Shown here one piece after another: positions 8,401-16,543 of a DNA stretch of 44,295 bases. The translations under genes were made by a program, and so were the position numbers. A model generated the notes under the pieces. The model made no database searches. It was not told where the DNA came from and was given only the letters and a program-made list of their open reading frames with translations. How positions within the stretch are numbered: the first letter of the stretch is position 1; each line of letters starts with the position of its first letter. Source of the stretch: Rhodococcus sp. HM1 (lineage in GTDB: Bacteria; Actinomycetota; Actinomycetes; Mycobacteriales; Mycobacteriaceae); the NCBI RefSeq assembly GCF_023218075.1, contig NZ_JALPTB010000055.1, forward strand, positions 1 through 44,295. Reading direction: 5' to 3'.

Positions 8401-11163
8401 GATGAGCGCGATGGGGTTTGCGCTCATCGCCGCATTGAGTGCCCATTGCGCGATGGCCCCCGCAACCAGCGCGGCACGATGCGCGGCCAACGCGACCGTG
8501 TTGCGGCGCAGCGACATCGCGGAACGACCGGTCGCGGCCGCGAACACACCCTGCGCCACCGAGGCACCGAACATGATGGCGTTCCAGGCGGTGACCGCCA
8601 CACCGAAGACCTTCACGGCCATGACGACACCCAGGAGCACCGGCGCGAACGGAACCAGCTTCTCGACGATCGTCGCCAGGTGCGGAGCGACCGCCGCGAT
8701 CACCTCCGACCACGGGCGGAAAGCCTCCACCAGGCCGGGAAGCACCGGAGCGAGGTTGGCCAGCGCCTCCCCCAGTGCCGGCATCAGCTCCCGAGCCATG
8801 TCCATGAGTCCGGGAATCGAGTCCCGGATCGCCTGGCCCAGCGCCGCGAACCCGGGCGCGAGTCCGGACGCAGCCTCTGCCCCGAACCCGCGGAAAAGGT
8901 CGAACACGGGACCGACAACTGCCCGGATGTTCTCGAACGTCTGCCGTACGGACTCGAGCGAGGACCGGAGATCGTCTGCGCTGATGTTCCGCAGCTTCTC
9001 ACCGATACCCAGCAGCCATTCGTTGAGCGAGGCACCGGTGTTCGCGAACGTCTCCGCTGCCGTTCCGAGAACGCTGATCAGGCCGGAGAACACCGAACCC
9101 ACACCGCTTTCGCCCTGGGCGAGACTGCTGAAGAAGGTGTTCGACCCTGCGATCATCCGATCCCAGCCGGCCACTGCGGCGGGGCTCGAGATCGACGTGG
9201 CGATCTGAGACCCGATGGCGCCCAGCGTGGTGGCCAGGATGCCGAGGTTCGGGCTGAGCCGGTCAAGTAGTCCACCGAGCGTGGTGAACGACCCGATCAT
9301 CGCGGCACTGAAGCGATCGGTGATTTCCTCACGCAGGTTCTTGAACGCCTGCAGCAGCGGCGCGAGCCGCTCACCGATCATCGCCGCGAACGGATCGTCT
9401 CCAGCAGCCGACTGCTGCGCCTCAGCCAGACTTTCGTAGGCGTCCGCCACAGCCTCGGCAGCATCGATGTTGGCCTGAGCCACATCCTTCTGAGTCTGCG
9501 CCAGATCGGCCTGAGCGTCCTTCAGCTGCTCCTGTGCGTCGGCCTCACGCCGCTTGGCTTCGACGACCCGATCGGATCCTTCGATGCCCTTGGCCTGCGC
9601 GTCGGCGATCTCGGCGCGTTCCTGCTTGGCCGTGGCCTTGATTTCCTCGTAGGCCTGCTTCGCCTCGCGGACACCGAGTTCCGCCCGCCAGCGGTCGAGA
9701 CCGTCCGCATCGGGATTGGCCCTCGTCTCGCGCAGGTTCTTCTCGGCCTCTGCCAACGCCAGCGCGGCGCCTTCCTCGTCGAGAGCCAACCCGGCGAGAG
9801 TCCGCGCGTACCCTTCGGCGTCCCGCTTGGCCTGCTGCCGCGCCTTGTTGACGTCGTCCTGCGCTTCCTTGACCGCTTCCTGCGCCTTGACGACCTGCTT
9901 CTCGGCGTTGACGATCTGTCGGTTGCCCTGTTCGGCGGTGCGTGCCTGTGCCTTCTTGGCGTTGTCGACAGCCTTGAGCGCCGACGCGCTCTTCGATGCG
10001 GTGGCGCCCACGTTCTTCTGCGAGTCGGTCCACGCCTTCGCACCGTCGGACAGACCGGCGAACGCCAGCTTCGCCACCCCGATGGCGGGGCCGAGGATGC
10101 CGGCCGCCGCGGCCGCAACGGTTCCCATCGCCGCAGCGATCGCCGTCAGACCCGAAACCATCGGGCCCGCCGCGAAGGTCGCCACAACCGATCCGAGCGC
10201 CGAGACTGCCCCGAGCGCCGCGGCAGACCCGACGGTGATCACTCCGAGCGCGCGACCGATCCGCGTCAGGATCCCGACCAGTTTGGCCACACCGGCCATC
10301 ACCAGCAGAGCTGCCGTGACCCGGCCGATGTCCCGGGCGAGGATGCCGGCCGCTGCGGCCGCCAGACGGAGCGCGCCCGCGAGCTTGGCGACGCCCACAC
10401 CGGTCATCATCTTCAGCAGCGTGGTGCTGGCCAGCAACCCCACGCTGAAGTGGCGGACGGCTCGTGCAGCAAGCCCGAGAACTGTGGCTGCCGTTCCAAC
10501 GTTCTTGATGACCGAATTCGCCGCTGTGCTCAGGAGCGTGAAACCGGTGACGGCGCCGCGCATTCCGGTGCCGATGGCGGAGACGAATCCCGCCGCGAAA
10601 CTGCGCCCCTCGTCGCTGCCTCGGCCACGCGAGTTCATCGCGGCGCTCACGCCGCTGACGAACTGCGCACCGGCCGCCTGGCCGCCACTGCGGAATCTCC
10701 CGGCGATCCGCTGCAGGAACGATTGGCTGTCAGATTCCGCGCGTCGAGTCTCGATCCGCGTCTCGATGCGGACGACGCGGTCCGCGGCCCGCGAACGCTT
10801 CGACTCGGCCGCGTTGAGCGCGTCGGCCGCGGCACGACTGTCCCGCTTGGCCTTGACCACCCGGGCTTCGGCATCGGCGAGCCGTTTCGCGTCGTTGACA
10901 CCCTTGCCGCGAAGGGTCTGCAGCTGCCGTTCGGCGTCGCCGGCCTCCTTGGTCGCGGCAACCTCCCGTCGGCGTGCGTCGGCCGCTGCCTTGGTGGCAC
11001 TGTCGAGGTCGGACTTGGCCTTGGCGAGCTTGCGCTGATCGACCTCGACGCCGATCGTGTGATCGACAGGGTGCCTTTTGATCTCAGCGCGAACCCGCTT
11101 GAAGTAGCCGCCCATCGACGGCAGGACATTGATGAAGGTCTGCCCACCCTGCAGGTCACTCAT
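5416..11163 (-). CDS. tmp: Tape measure protein with NlpC/P60-like and lysozyme-like domains
   Basis: 1915 residues, by far the longest gene. The N-terminus is charged coiled coil (about 30-160). Long hydrophobic Ala/Gly helices follow (about 190-375), then another coiled coil (about 395-590). A second hydrophobic block (about 835-940) precedes a Trp repeat region (about 985-1140) with six copies of a WxxxIxPxW-like motif. Around 1300-1435 a cysteine-peptidase-like segment has FEDCSGF and a later GGGHTAG. Around 1725-1820 a transglycosylase-like domain reads VQKESGWNPLARNPSSGAFG. The protein sets tail length and probably helps DNA cross the membrane and wall. Confidence 0.95.
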   Translation of the reverse strand: MSDLQGGQTFINVLPSMGGYFKRVRAEIKRHPVDHTIGVEVDQRKLAKAKSDLDSATKAAADARRREVAATKEAGDAERQLQTLRGKGVNDAKRLADAEARVVKAKRDSRAAADALNAAESKRSRAADRVVRIETRIETRRAESDSQSFLQRIAGRFRSGGQAAGAQFVSGVSAAMNSRGRGSDEGRSFAAGFVSAIGTGMRGAVTGFTLLSTAANSVIKNVGTAATVLGLAARAVRHFSVGLLASTTLLKMMTGVGVAKLAGALRLAAAAAGILARDIGRVTAALLVMAGVAKLVGILTRIGRALGVITVGSAAALGAVSALGSVVATFAAGPMVSGLTAIAAAMGTVAAAAAGILGPAIGVAKLAFAGLSDGAKAWTDSQKNVGATASKSASALKAVDNAKKAQARTAEQGNRQIVNAEKQVVKAQEAVKEAQDDVNKARQQAKRDAEGYARTLAGLALDEEGAALALAEAEKNLRETRANPDADGLDRWRAELGVREAKQAYEEIKATAKQERAEIADAQAKGIEGSDRVVEAKRREADAQEQLKDAQADLAQTQKDVAQANIDAAEAVADAYESLAEAQQSAAGDDPFAAMIGERLAPLLQAFKNLREEITDRFSAAMIGSFTTLGGLLDRLSPNLGILATTLGAIGSQIATSISSPAAVAGWDRMIAGSNTFFSSLAQGESGVGSVFSGLISVLGTAAETFANTGASLNEWLLGIGEKLRNISADDLRSSLESVRQTFENIRAVVGPVFDLFRGFGAEAASGLAPGFAALGQAIRDSIPGLMDMARELMPALGEALANLAPVLPGLVEAFRPWSEVIAAVAPHLATIVEKLVPFAPVLLGVVMAVKVFGVAVTAWNAIMFGASVAQGVFAAATGRSAMSLRRNTVALAAHRAALVAGAIAQWALNAAMSANPIALIVIAIAALVGALVWFFTQTETGKRIWETVWNGIKAALSTAWEFIKSVFDKLGEVFTWLYENIVQPIFTALKVALAVVVTAFLMWWEGVKLYLELVGNLISWLWNTIARPVWELMKAGLRAMGDFFAWVWNSLIKPAWNALGDGIKAVWEHVISPVWDLLKAGLNLVGDLFSTVWNSVIKPAWEGIGSLIRTVWETVISPAWDAMKNALQKVGDFFDTIVRGISTVWDGLRGILAKPINFMINTVWNEGIAKAWNKVREFIPGLAEATPLAGIPEHATGGPISGPGTGTSDDVLMWGSNGEHMVTAAEVIAAGGHNVLYAIRDMIARGIPFSWDNGRIVSEVGRDNLSRYGAQVAAKGLGNVNPQGMFDGLLPGYKDGGEIRPMWQTQLENGHRAAKMRNGNPYTWGFEDCSGFMSMIADAIINGGNGSRNWFTGSFPGTQPWKPGLGQGFSVGVWDDPGGPGGGHTAGTLTAVGPYSTVNVESSGSGGVMYGGGAIGADSPYFAGKHPGLFHLAIGADGAFESGGVGGGGGLSPEGKQSFVQKKIADIFDFFLNPIKSGIAAAIGTPPPEWKRIPPGFLDKGRDMTSSFLADKVTGLGDLLGSVWDKAKNIGGLFRDKGGWIPNGLSIVRNETGRPEAVLNWDQLELIKDLLVGGDVAGALRAATLLNNAPATAEATLAADYSQYGYEQDKVEVGPAAAAKYASEIDWLGIGGQIGTSLLAEWGNDLLGMAGFSNQFKGLQLVDDTGRRSDEAQVRSEATYDDYQTDTPAPATTETPVESSGSTATAAEPESVVDAVKRAFAPSSWSEGEQWAATDWIVQKESGWNPLARNPSSGAFGLFQFLGSTKDAYLPDENPDPYIQGQAGAKYIRDRYGDPIRAKSFWEKNGFYDQGGIASGRGFMLKDVIRPERVLSPRQTEAFEALVPMLDRVQSAASAPGEVMSAADRSALELAPVGGGDSWNFNGELSPAMRREIEIMWNQRERGHGRGSESRRRW

Positions 11164-11166
11164 CGG

Positions 11167-11985
11167 TCAGCTACCTCCTGACGGTGTGAGGCGCCGCGTG
11201 TAGCGGCTACCGAGCACCTGCGAAGCGATGTCGTCGTGCTCGACGAGCGCCTGGTACTCCTCGGCGCGTTCACGCGCGGTCTGCGGGCGCGGCGATGCCT
11301 TCGGCGGCTTTCCGCCCTTGCCCTTGAACTTCGGGGACGCACCCCAGGTGGCGTGCTCGATACGGCGCAGCGAGTCGACCATGTTGGTCAGCTGCGCCCG
11401 CTCGTACGTCCAGCCGACCAGCGACGGGCGCTTCGACGGAGGCGGCAACTCGCCGCGCTGCTCCATCTCGAGGATCTTCTGGGCACGCTCGTCGTCGTTG
11501 CCCAGCGCGGCGAAGTACCAGCCGCCCTCGGGAAACGCGGGCAACAGCCGCAGCAGCCGGTTCCACGGATTGTTCAGATGGTCGCGGACCCAGTCGTACA
11601 GCCGCTCGTCACCGGGCATGGCGAACAGGTCCTTCTCGATCGCTGCCCCGTAGCGGTCGATCTCGTCGACCAGGTACGCCCATCCGGCGTCCGGCGGGAC
11701 GAGGATCCCGAAGTGCTCGCGGATGTCGTCGACGAGATCGGCGAGTTCCGAGAACGGTCGGTGCGCGTAGTGGTCGGCGATGATGTCGGCCAGCTGCTCG
11801 CCGACGAGCAGGTCGAGTTGGTCGTGGACGGAAACGGTGGTGTCGAGGACGGCGACGTCGCCCGCTTCGGGTGCCTCGATGACCAGCTCGGGCCCGTCGT
11901 CGCCGAGATTCACGACAAACGGTCCGGCGGCCTCCTCGAGGAGGGTCCTGAAGAAGGAGGCCGCCGACCCGTTGTCGTCGCTCAT
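11167..11985 (-). CDS. Tail assembly chaperone 2 (GT-like, independently started)
   Basis: 272 residues with its own ATG at 11985, seven bases after the previous gene's stop region. It lies between the first chaperone and the tape measure, where phages usually express a frameshifted extension. I see no canonical slippery heptamer at the end of the upstream gene. Residues about 50-95 (DLLVGEQLADIIAD through IREHFGI) repeat the pattern found in the first chaperone, so this protein seems to carry its own copy of the G-like domain plus a T-like C-terminus. The tail is basic and ends near RYTRRLTPSGGS. Confidence 0.75.
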   Translation of the reverse strand: MSDDNGSAASFFRTLLEEAAGPFVVNLGDDGPELVIEAPEAGDVAVLDTTVSVHDQLDLLVGEQLADIIADHYAHRPFSELADLVDDIREHFGILVPPDAGWAYLVDEIDRYGAAIEKDLFAMPGDERLYDWVRDHLNNPWNRLLRLLPAFPEGGWYFAALGNDDERAQKILEMEQRGELPPPSKRPSLVGWTYERAQLTNMVDSLRRIEHATWGASPKFKGKGGKPPKASPRPQTARERAEEYQALVEHDDIASQVLGSRYTRRLTPSGGS

Positions 11986-11988
11986 CGA

Positions 11989-12363
11989 TCAGCGGCGACG
12001 ACCACCGAGGCGCCGCTGCCGGCTACGTCGATCGGCGCGGTTGACTGCCTGCTCGGCGTCGAACAGCCCGAAGTGTCGGGACAGGTCACGTGCGAGGTCG
12101 ATCAGCGTGTCCGGGTGTTCCGGCCCGAGGAAGTCGGCGACATCGTCGAACTGGTCCCCGAGGAACAGCTTGAGCACGCGCCTCGATGTCTGGGCTTCCT
12201 CGATGTCCATGACGGTGTCGGCGTCCGGTTCCTGGACGTAGAAGACGGGCGATTCGCCGATCTGGAACCGGAACGGTGCCTTGCGCTCTCGCTGTTCGCC
12301 GCCGTACCGGCGGACGTTCTGGTCGTCGAGCTGGGCGAGGTTGTCGAGGTTGTCCGTGCTCAC
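11989..12363 (-). CDS. Tail assembly chaperone 1 (G-like)
   Basis: 124 residues from GTG at 12363, overlapping the upstream stop as GTGA. The core includes VLKLFLGDQFDDVADFLG and LARDLSRHFGLF, the helical pattern of G-type tail chaperones. The C-terminus is Arg-rich (RADRRSRQRRLGGRRR). It precedes the second chaperone and the tape measure. It should bind the tape measure protein during tail assembly. Confidence 0.75.
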   Translation of the reverse strand: MSTDNLDNLAQLDDQNVRRYGGEQRERKAPFRFQIGESPVFYVQEPDADTVMDIEEAQTSRRVLKLFLGDQFDDVADFLGPEHPDTLIDLARDLSRHFGLFDAEQAVNRADRRSRQRRLGGRRR

Positions 12364-12677
12364 TTCGTGCCTCCGTTGCTGCGTGCAGTGGTCTTGGGCT
12401 TCTGCGCGGCGACTGTGTCGCCGGCGGGTGCCTCGGGTTCGGGCTTCGTCGCGGTCGTTGCCGGAGCGGTCGTTGCCGGCGCGGTCGTTGCCGGCGCGGC
12501 CGTTGCCGGCGCGGCCGGTTCGGTGGCCGCTGGGGGCTCGGGGGGCGCAAGCGTGTAGCCGGATGCGAGCAGTTCACGTTCCTCGCGGAACGAGCTCGGG
12601 GTGTACCGGCGGCCGTCCGCCGCGACGAGTTCGCGCGGCGTCCATCCGGCCTTGCTGATGGTGCGCATCTGTCCCAT
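12360..12677 (-). CDS. Small protein with Ala/Pro/Thr repeat, between major tail and chaperone genes
   Basis: 105 residues. A folded N-terminal piece (about 1-42, MGQMRTISKAGWTPRELVAA) precedes a low-complexity Ala/Pro/Thr linker (about 45-85). The linker is encoded by 15-base direct repeats at 12451-12510. The tail is Lys/Thr-rich. I recognise no family. The position, directly upstream of the chaperones and separated from the major tail gene by hairpins, suggests a tail accessory part. Confidence 0.65.
   Translation of the reverse strand: MGQMRTISKAGWTPRELVAADGRRYTPSSFREERELLASGYTLAPPEPPAATEPAAPATAAPATTAPATTAPATTATKPEPEAPAGDTVAAQKPKTTARSNGGTK
12451..12510. repeat. Four tandem 15-bp repeats in coding sequence
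   Basis: Four consecutive copies of a 15-base unit close to GCGGTCGTTGCCGGC begin at 12451, 12466, 12481 and 12496. They differ only at the last base of copy 1 and one base of copy 4. A partial fifth copy begins at 12511. Read on the minus strand they encode a repeated APATT/APATA linker. Copy number could change by slippage without breaking the frame. Confidence 0.85.
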
Positions 12678-12719
12678 GGCGGGACCTCCTTCGGTGACGG
12701 TCGGTGTGGCGGTCTGGAT

Positions 12720-12792
12720 GCACTGGGCGGGCGGTCGACCGCCGATCCCCGCCCAGCCCAGTGCGTTCTCGAGCCCGGCGAGAATGCCGGGC
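12720..12792 (-). terminator. Double hairpin after the major tail gene
   Basis: Two inverted repeats start a few bases past the major tail stop: GCCCGGC/GCCGGGC (12773-12779 with 12786-12792), then GCACTGGG/CCCAGTGC (12720-12727 with 12757-12764). The second encloses the palindrome GGCGGTCGACCGCC. Neither has a U-tract on the minus strand. They look like an actinobacterial-type terminator or an mRNA-stabilising 3' end. Confidence 0.55.
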
Positions 12793-12797
12793 GCCGG

Positions 12798-13727
12798 TCA
12801 GGCAGCGACGACGATCGACAGCGGCTTCTGCACGCTGCCCGCGGTCGCACTGTCGACGACCTGGACAGTGAAGTTCGACGTCCCGGCCGCGGTCGGGGTA
12901 CCGGAGATGACACCGGCTGTGGACAGGCTCAGACCTGCCGGCAGGTCGCCGGAGGCGACGGTCCACGTCTTGGTGCCGGTACCACCGGCAACTGTGAGGG
13001 TCTGCGAGTAGGCCACGCCGACTGTGCCGCCGGGAAGCGACGCGGTGGTGATCGACAGCCCGCCGCGCTTGAATCCCGCGTCCTCGAGGACACGGTTCCA
13101 GCCCTCGCCGCCGAAGTAGTGACGCACCGAGACGCCGTACTCGGTGTCGACCATCGCGTTCACCGTCGTCGGCCAGGTCAGCGAACCCTCGCCGTCGGAG
13201 AGGGTCTGCTCCCCCATCTCGGCGACCTCACCGGCGTAGAACAGGCGACCGAGGTAGATCCGGTCGACACCGGTATTGAACTGGGCCAGAGCGAGATAAC
13301 GCTGCTGCCGGATCGCCGCGATCGCCGGCTGATCGAACGCAATCTCACCGGTCTCCGCGTTGGCGACCATCTGCGACAGGTCCACACCGAGGTTGTTCTC
13401 GATGTTGTACCGGTTCGCCTCCAGGCCGGTGAACTGCAGGCCCGCGATGTCGGAGGTGAAGTCCGATCGGATCGGGTTGGAGTAGCCGACCGCCATGATG
13501 TCGGACTTCTCCATCTCGCGGGTCAGGGTGATCGCGTCGTCCTTGAGGAGCAGACCGAAGTCCCATGCTCCGTCCGGGAGTTCGGCGAGCTGGGAGTTCG
13601 ACCCTTCGGTGATGTACTCGATGGGGTCGACGTCCATGCCCATCCCGAAGATGTGCATGCGGTTCGGCTTGAGGATGAGTTCACGCTGGTGTCGCGCGAC
13701 CTCGAGTTCGCCAACAGATGTGGCCAT
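12798..13727 (-). CDS. Major tail tube protein with C-terminal Ig-like domain
   Basis: 309 residues from ATG at 13727 with AGGAGG upstream. Residues 1-220 have the pattern of siphophage tail tube proteins ([18 protein letters not shown] near the start). From about 222 the sequence is a bacterial Ig-like repeat of the He_PIG kind, with [33 protein letters not shown] and a final VVDSATAG. Such domains decorate the tube and may bind host surface sugars. Hairpins on both sides (13750-13775, 12720-12792) suggest separate control of this highly needed protein. Confidence 0.88.
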   Translation of the reverse strand: MATSVGELEVARHQRELILKPNRMHIFGMGMDVDPIEYITEGSNSQLAELPDGAWDFGLLLKDDAITLTREMEKSDIMAVGYSNPIRSDFTSDIAGLQFTGLEANRYNIENNLGVDLSQMVANAETGEIAFDQPAIAAIRQQRYLALAQFNTGVDRIYLGRLFYAGEVAEMGEQTLSDGEGSLTWPTTVNAMVDTEYGVSVRHYFGGEGWNRVLEDAGFKRGGLSITTASLPGGTVGVAYSQTLTVAGGTGTKTWTVASGDLPAGLSLSTAGVISGTPTAAGTSNFTVQVVDSATAGSVQKPLSIVVAA

Positions 13728-13749
13728 GATGCCTCCTGGGCATGAGAAA

Positions 13750-13775
13750 GGCCCACGACGGTGATGTCGTGGGCC
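13750..13775 (-). terminator. Intrinsic terminator upstream of the major tail gene
   Basis: A perfect 10-bp stem GGCCCACGAC/GTCGTGGGCC (13750-13759 with 13766-13775) is followed on the minus strand by CTTTCTC. This is close to a rho-independent terminator. It lies after the tail terminator gene (ends 13798) and before the major tail start (13727), so the tail tube mRNA may have its own promoter or be tuned by attenuation. Confidence 0.7.
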
Positions 13776-13797
13776 TGGGCGAGTTTGGGTGGAGTGG

Positions 13798-14208
13798 TCA
13801 GCGCCGCCAGGGCTTCTGCAGGCTGAGCGCGTAGTACGCGACCTCGCGGCGGGCGTCCGGGTTCTCGTACGGTTCGGCTTCCGGCGGGGTGTCGACGCGG
13901 CAGGAGTCGATGCAGATCGGCTTCGGTTCGTCCTCGACGACGATGGCCTCCCCGGCGATGCGATCCATCAGGTTCCGCACCTGCCGGGCAAGCTTCGAGG
14001 CGCCCCGCGGATCCGGGTGATGGCACGTGATCTGCACCCGCGGGTAGTCACTGATCCCGTCGTCGTGGCCGCCGACCCGGTTGATCTGGATGCCGATACC
14101 GTCGTCGGTGGGCGGCGGTTCGGTGTCCGTCTCCCCGAGTGGAGCGAGGTACACCATCAGCACCTCTTGGATGTCCGGGAACAGGGTGTCGTCGGGTTCG
14201 ACGGCCAT
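13798..14208 (-). CDS. Tail terminator protein
   Basis: 136 residues. The N-terminal helix is followed by [10 protein letters not shown], a beta-rich middle ([24 protein letters not shown]) and a long helix [15 protein letters not shown]. This is the gpU-like tail terminator pattern. It is the last head-tail joining gene before the tail tube, overlapping the upstream stop by one base. It should cap the finished tail for joining to the head. Confidence 0.75.
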   Translation of the reverse strand: MAVEPDDTLFPDIQEVLMVYLAPLGETDTEPPPTDDGIGIQINRVGGHDDGISDYPRVQITCHHPDPRGASKLARQVRNLMDRIAGEAIVVEDEPKPICIDSCRVDTPPEAEPYENPDARREVAYYALSLQKPWRR

Positions 14209-14537
14209 CAGTACCTCCGAGGCTGGTTCATGGCACGCATCGCGGCCTGGCTCGCGCGCACTGCCTTCGAGCGGCGTGTCCCGAACAGTGCGTACTGGTT
14301 GTTGCGGCGGTAGGAGACGATCCGGTGCCCTGGCCGGCCGTCCCAGCCGCGGGCCCGCTCGACACGAACCTGGGCGGCGAGCTTGCCTGTCTTCGCGTGC
14401 CGGCCAGCTTCCCTCCGGAACGCGTTGGCGCCGACCTCCGCCATGCGGCGGCTCGCCTTCTGCACGGCCGGGGACGCCATGATCGCTTTCGCGTCCTTGG
14501 ACGAGAACCGGAACGTGCCGGGCTTCGGATCAGCCAC
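14208..14537 (-). CDS. HK97 gp10-like tail completion / neck protein
   Basis: 109 residues from GTG at 14537, overlapping the previous gene by eight bases. The same frame is open further upstream but is non-coding there. The helix AIMASPAVQKASRRMAEVG, then HAKTGKLAAQV and a strongly basic C-terminus are typical of HK97 gp10-like neck proteins. It sits in the canonical connector order. Confidence 0.75.
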   Translation of the reverse strand: MADPKPGTFRFSSKDAKAIMASPAVQKASRRMAEVGANAFRREAGRHAKTGKLAAQVRVERARGWDGRPGHRIVSYRRNNQYALFGTRRSKAVRASQAAMRAMNQPRRY

Positions 14538-14853
14538 TGCTCTCCCACCTTTCGAGGTAGCCCCACACGTGGTCGGGGGTCCCGTCATCGTCGAACCACG
14601 CCTGCAGGTTGCCTGCCACGTGGAGTCGCGGGCCGATCCCATCGACGTCGAGGATGTTCTCGGTGGACTCGGGGAACCCGGGCGGCGCGTACAGCACCCA
14701 TCGTTCGTGCCGTTCGAGCGGAACACCCTCGACGGAATCGACGGGTTGCACCGAGCAGCCCGGATACTCGACCGTGGTCTGCTCGGTCATGACCCCACGT
14801 TTGCCGCGGACCCGCTCGATCACACGGACAGTCTGATTTCCGAGCTCATCCAC
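14530..14853 (-). CDS. Head closure / stopper protein
   Basis: 107 residues from GTG at 14853, overlapping the upstream gene by eight bases. The beta-rich sequence includes VEYPGCSVQPVDSVEG, RWVLYAPPGFPES and LHVAGNLQAWFDD. This is the pattern of the small SPP1 gp16-like stopper proteins found third after the capsid gene in actinophages. It should plug the portal channel before tail joining. Assigned from order and fold pattern. Confidence 0.7.
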   Translation of the reverse strand: MDELGNQTVRVIERVRGKRGVMTEQTTVEYPGCSVQPVDSVEGVPLERHERWVLYAPPGFPESTENILDVDGIGPRLHVAGNLQAWFDDDGTPDHVWGYLERWESSG

Positions 14854-15205
14854 AGTGCCCTCCGAAGAAATACGAGGGGGCTCCGGCCTGCGAGATCCCC
14901 AGGAGCTGGTAGTGCGATGGCTCGAAGATCAGCAGCGCCCCCGGGTTGGCGAGCGTGCCGGACCGGGTCACGCCTCCCACTGTCTTCGTGTAGGAGACGT
15001 GACCGGCGTACTTCTCGGTTGCCATCGCCGCCCGCACGACCTGGATGACGACCACACGAGCTGCGGGATCGTCATCTGCGATCTCTGGCTTGCGCGTACG
15101 GATCCAGTTCGATGCCGCGGCGATCAGATCCCGTACATCGTCTTCGCGGTCTGCTGGGACCGGGCGGGGCCGGAAGATGTCGGAAGGGGTGGCGAAGTCC
15201 GCCAT
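14846..15205 (-). CDS. Head-tail adaptor (Gp19/Gp15/Gp42-like)
   Basis: 119 residues. The N-terminus MADFATPSDIFRPRPVPADR, the helix DDVRDLIAAASNWIRTRKPE and the helical RVVVIQVVRAAMATEKY match actinophage adaptor proteins that bind the portal. A C-terminal SYTKTVGGVTRSGTLANPG segment is also usual for this family. First of four consecutive connector genes. Confidence 0.75.
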   Translation of the reverse strand: MADFATPSDIFRPRPVPADREDDVRDLIAAASNWIRTRKPEIADDDPAARVVVIQVVRAAMATEKYAGHVSYTKTVGGVTRSGTLANPGALLIFEPSHYQLLGISQAGAPSYFFGGHCG

Positions 15206-15219
15206 TTCGCACCCTCCTG

Positions 15220-15612
15220 TCAGTCGAGAGCCGCGATCAGCTCACGCTTGTCGAGCGCCTCGGCCTCTTCACGGGCCATGCCGCGGGACACTGCGTAGTC
15301 AACCCACACAGGCTTGGGTGCCGTCTGCTTCGGGCGATTCACCTGCTCACTGTCAGGAGTCTCGTCCACTTCGCCGGAGCTCTCATCCGACTCCGACCCG
15401 TCCGAGGACTCCTCGTCCTGGGGATCGTCTGCCGCACCCTCAGGGAGGGCAGGTTCCTCATCGACCGGACCGATCGCACCGATACGCAGAAGACGCTCGA
15501 CCTGCCCGTCAGGAACCTCGAACACCTCACCCTGCGTATGCCGCACGTACTCGTCCGGCTTGGTCCGCACCTTCTCGTCCCACCGGGAGACGAGGAGCTT
15601 GAACACCGCCAT
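15220..15612 (-). CDS. Unknown head-region protein with acidic linker and SAP-like C-terminus
   Basis: 130 residues whose ATG at 15612 touches the capsid gene's stop. The N-terminal part (about 1-45) includes FEVPDGQVERLLRIGAIGPV, as in short head-region proteins of actinophages. A highly acidic Ser/Asp/Glu linker (about 50-90) leads to a short helix-turn motif, WVDYAVSRGMAREEAEALDK, resembling SAP or Rho N-terminal-like modules. Function unknown. It may guide assembly or bind nucleic acid. Confidence 0.7.
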   Translation of the reverse strand: MAVFKLLVSRWDEKVRTKPDEYVRHTQGEVFEVPDGQVERLLRIGAIGPVDEEPALPEGAADDPQDEESSDGSESDESSGEVDETPDSEQVNRPKQTAPKPVWVDYAVSRGMAREEAEALDKRELIAALD

Positions 15613-16538
15613 CAGAGAACTCCGGTGATGGTCACCGCAGCCTTCGGGTTGTCCACACCGAGGATCCGCTTACGGAATGCGTCGGCACGCCACGACTGGT
15701 TCGGGCCACCCGCACCGGAGTTGCCGCCCTCCTCGTAGAAGGGGGTCATCTGCAGCGGGTACGTGTCGGAGTAGAAGCCGACCACACCCGACTCGAGGAC
15801 GATCACCTTCGACGGGTCCATGAACCGCGACTGCACGACCCGAAGGCCACACACCGTCTGCGGGAGGACACCGCGGTAGAGCGGATTCTCGCCCGCGACG
15901 TTGCCGATGTAGAACTTCTGCACCGCCTCGTTTCGCACCAGCGCGGTGACCGCGGTCGGGTGCGCGACGATCGTGTCCGGGTTGTACCCGAAGTAGTCGT
16001 CATCACCGGCACCGGTGGGCTGCGCCGACTGGATCTGCTCGATCGCGTCGAAGATGTCCTTGACCGGGTCGCCGTTCGAGGCGTTCCACTCGTCGGTCGC
16101 GGGGGCCGTGGGCACGCTGGAAGCGTTGAACGCGGCGAGCGACGCGCGGACACCCGAGCGGATCATGGTGTTCTGCAGCGCGGTCACCTGCTGGTTGAGC
16201 AGATCGACCTTGTTCTCGTGCCGCATCTCCCACGAGACCCGGATACCCAGACCGACCTTCTCGCCGATCACCGCGCGGACCTTGCCCTGGCTGAGATCGG
16301 AGACGGGGATCTCACCGAACTCGGCGACCCGCTCAGCGTCGTCGTTCAGGTACGGCTTGGCTGCCTCGCGGAATGCGACGACACCGGAGTCGTTCGACCC
16401 GCCGTTGCGGAACAGCAGGTTCTCGAGGAACGCGCCGTCGAGCGAATTGATCACCCGGGTGGGGATCCACGTCGGGTCCTTGAGCATCGAGTCGACAGTG
16501 ATCTTGTCACCGTCGTATGCGGAAGTGATGTTTCCCAT
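15612..16538 (-). CDS. Major capsid protein
   Basis: 308 residues. The N-terminus MGNITSAYDGDKITVDSMLK and the conserved ARMATs of actinophage capsid proteins (RVINSLDGAFLENLLFRNGG, then VGLGIRVSWEMRHENKVD) identify it. The C-terminal part has RVVQSRFMDPSKVIVLESG and NQSWRADAFRKRILGVDNPK, the usual axial domain end. It follows protease/scaffold and decoration genes, as in lambda. HK97 fold expected. Confidence 0.9.
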   Translation of the reverse strand: MGNITSAYDGDKITVDSMLKDPTWIPTRVINSLDGAFLENLLFRNGGSNDSGVVAFREAAKPYLNDDAERVAEFGEIPVSDLSQGKVRAVIGEKVGLGIRVSWEMRHENKVDLLNQQVTALQNTMIRSGVRASLAAFNASSVPTAPATDEWNASNGDPVKDIFDAIEQIQSAQPTGAGDDDYFGYNPDTIVAHPTAVTALVRNEAVQKFYIGNVAGENPLYRGVLPQTVCGLRVVQSRFMDPSKVIVLESGVVGFYSDTYPLQMTPFYEEGGNSGAGGPNQSWRADAFRKRILGVDNPKAAVTITGVL

Positions 16539-16543
16539 GAGTA

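Noticed and set aside
11989..12060. Programmed -1 frameshift between the two tail chaperones
   Set aside because: No slippery heptamer was found before the first stop, and the second gene has its own ATG.
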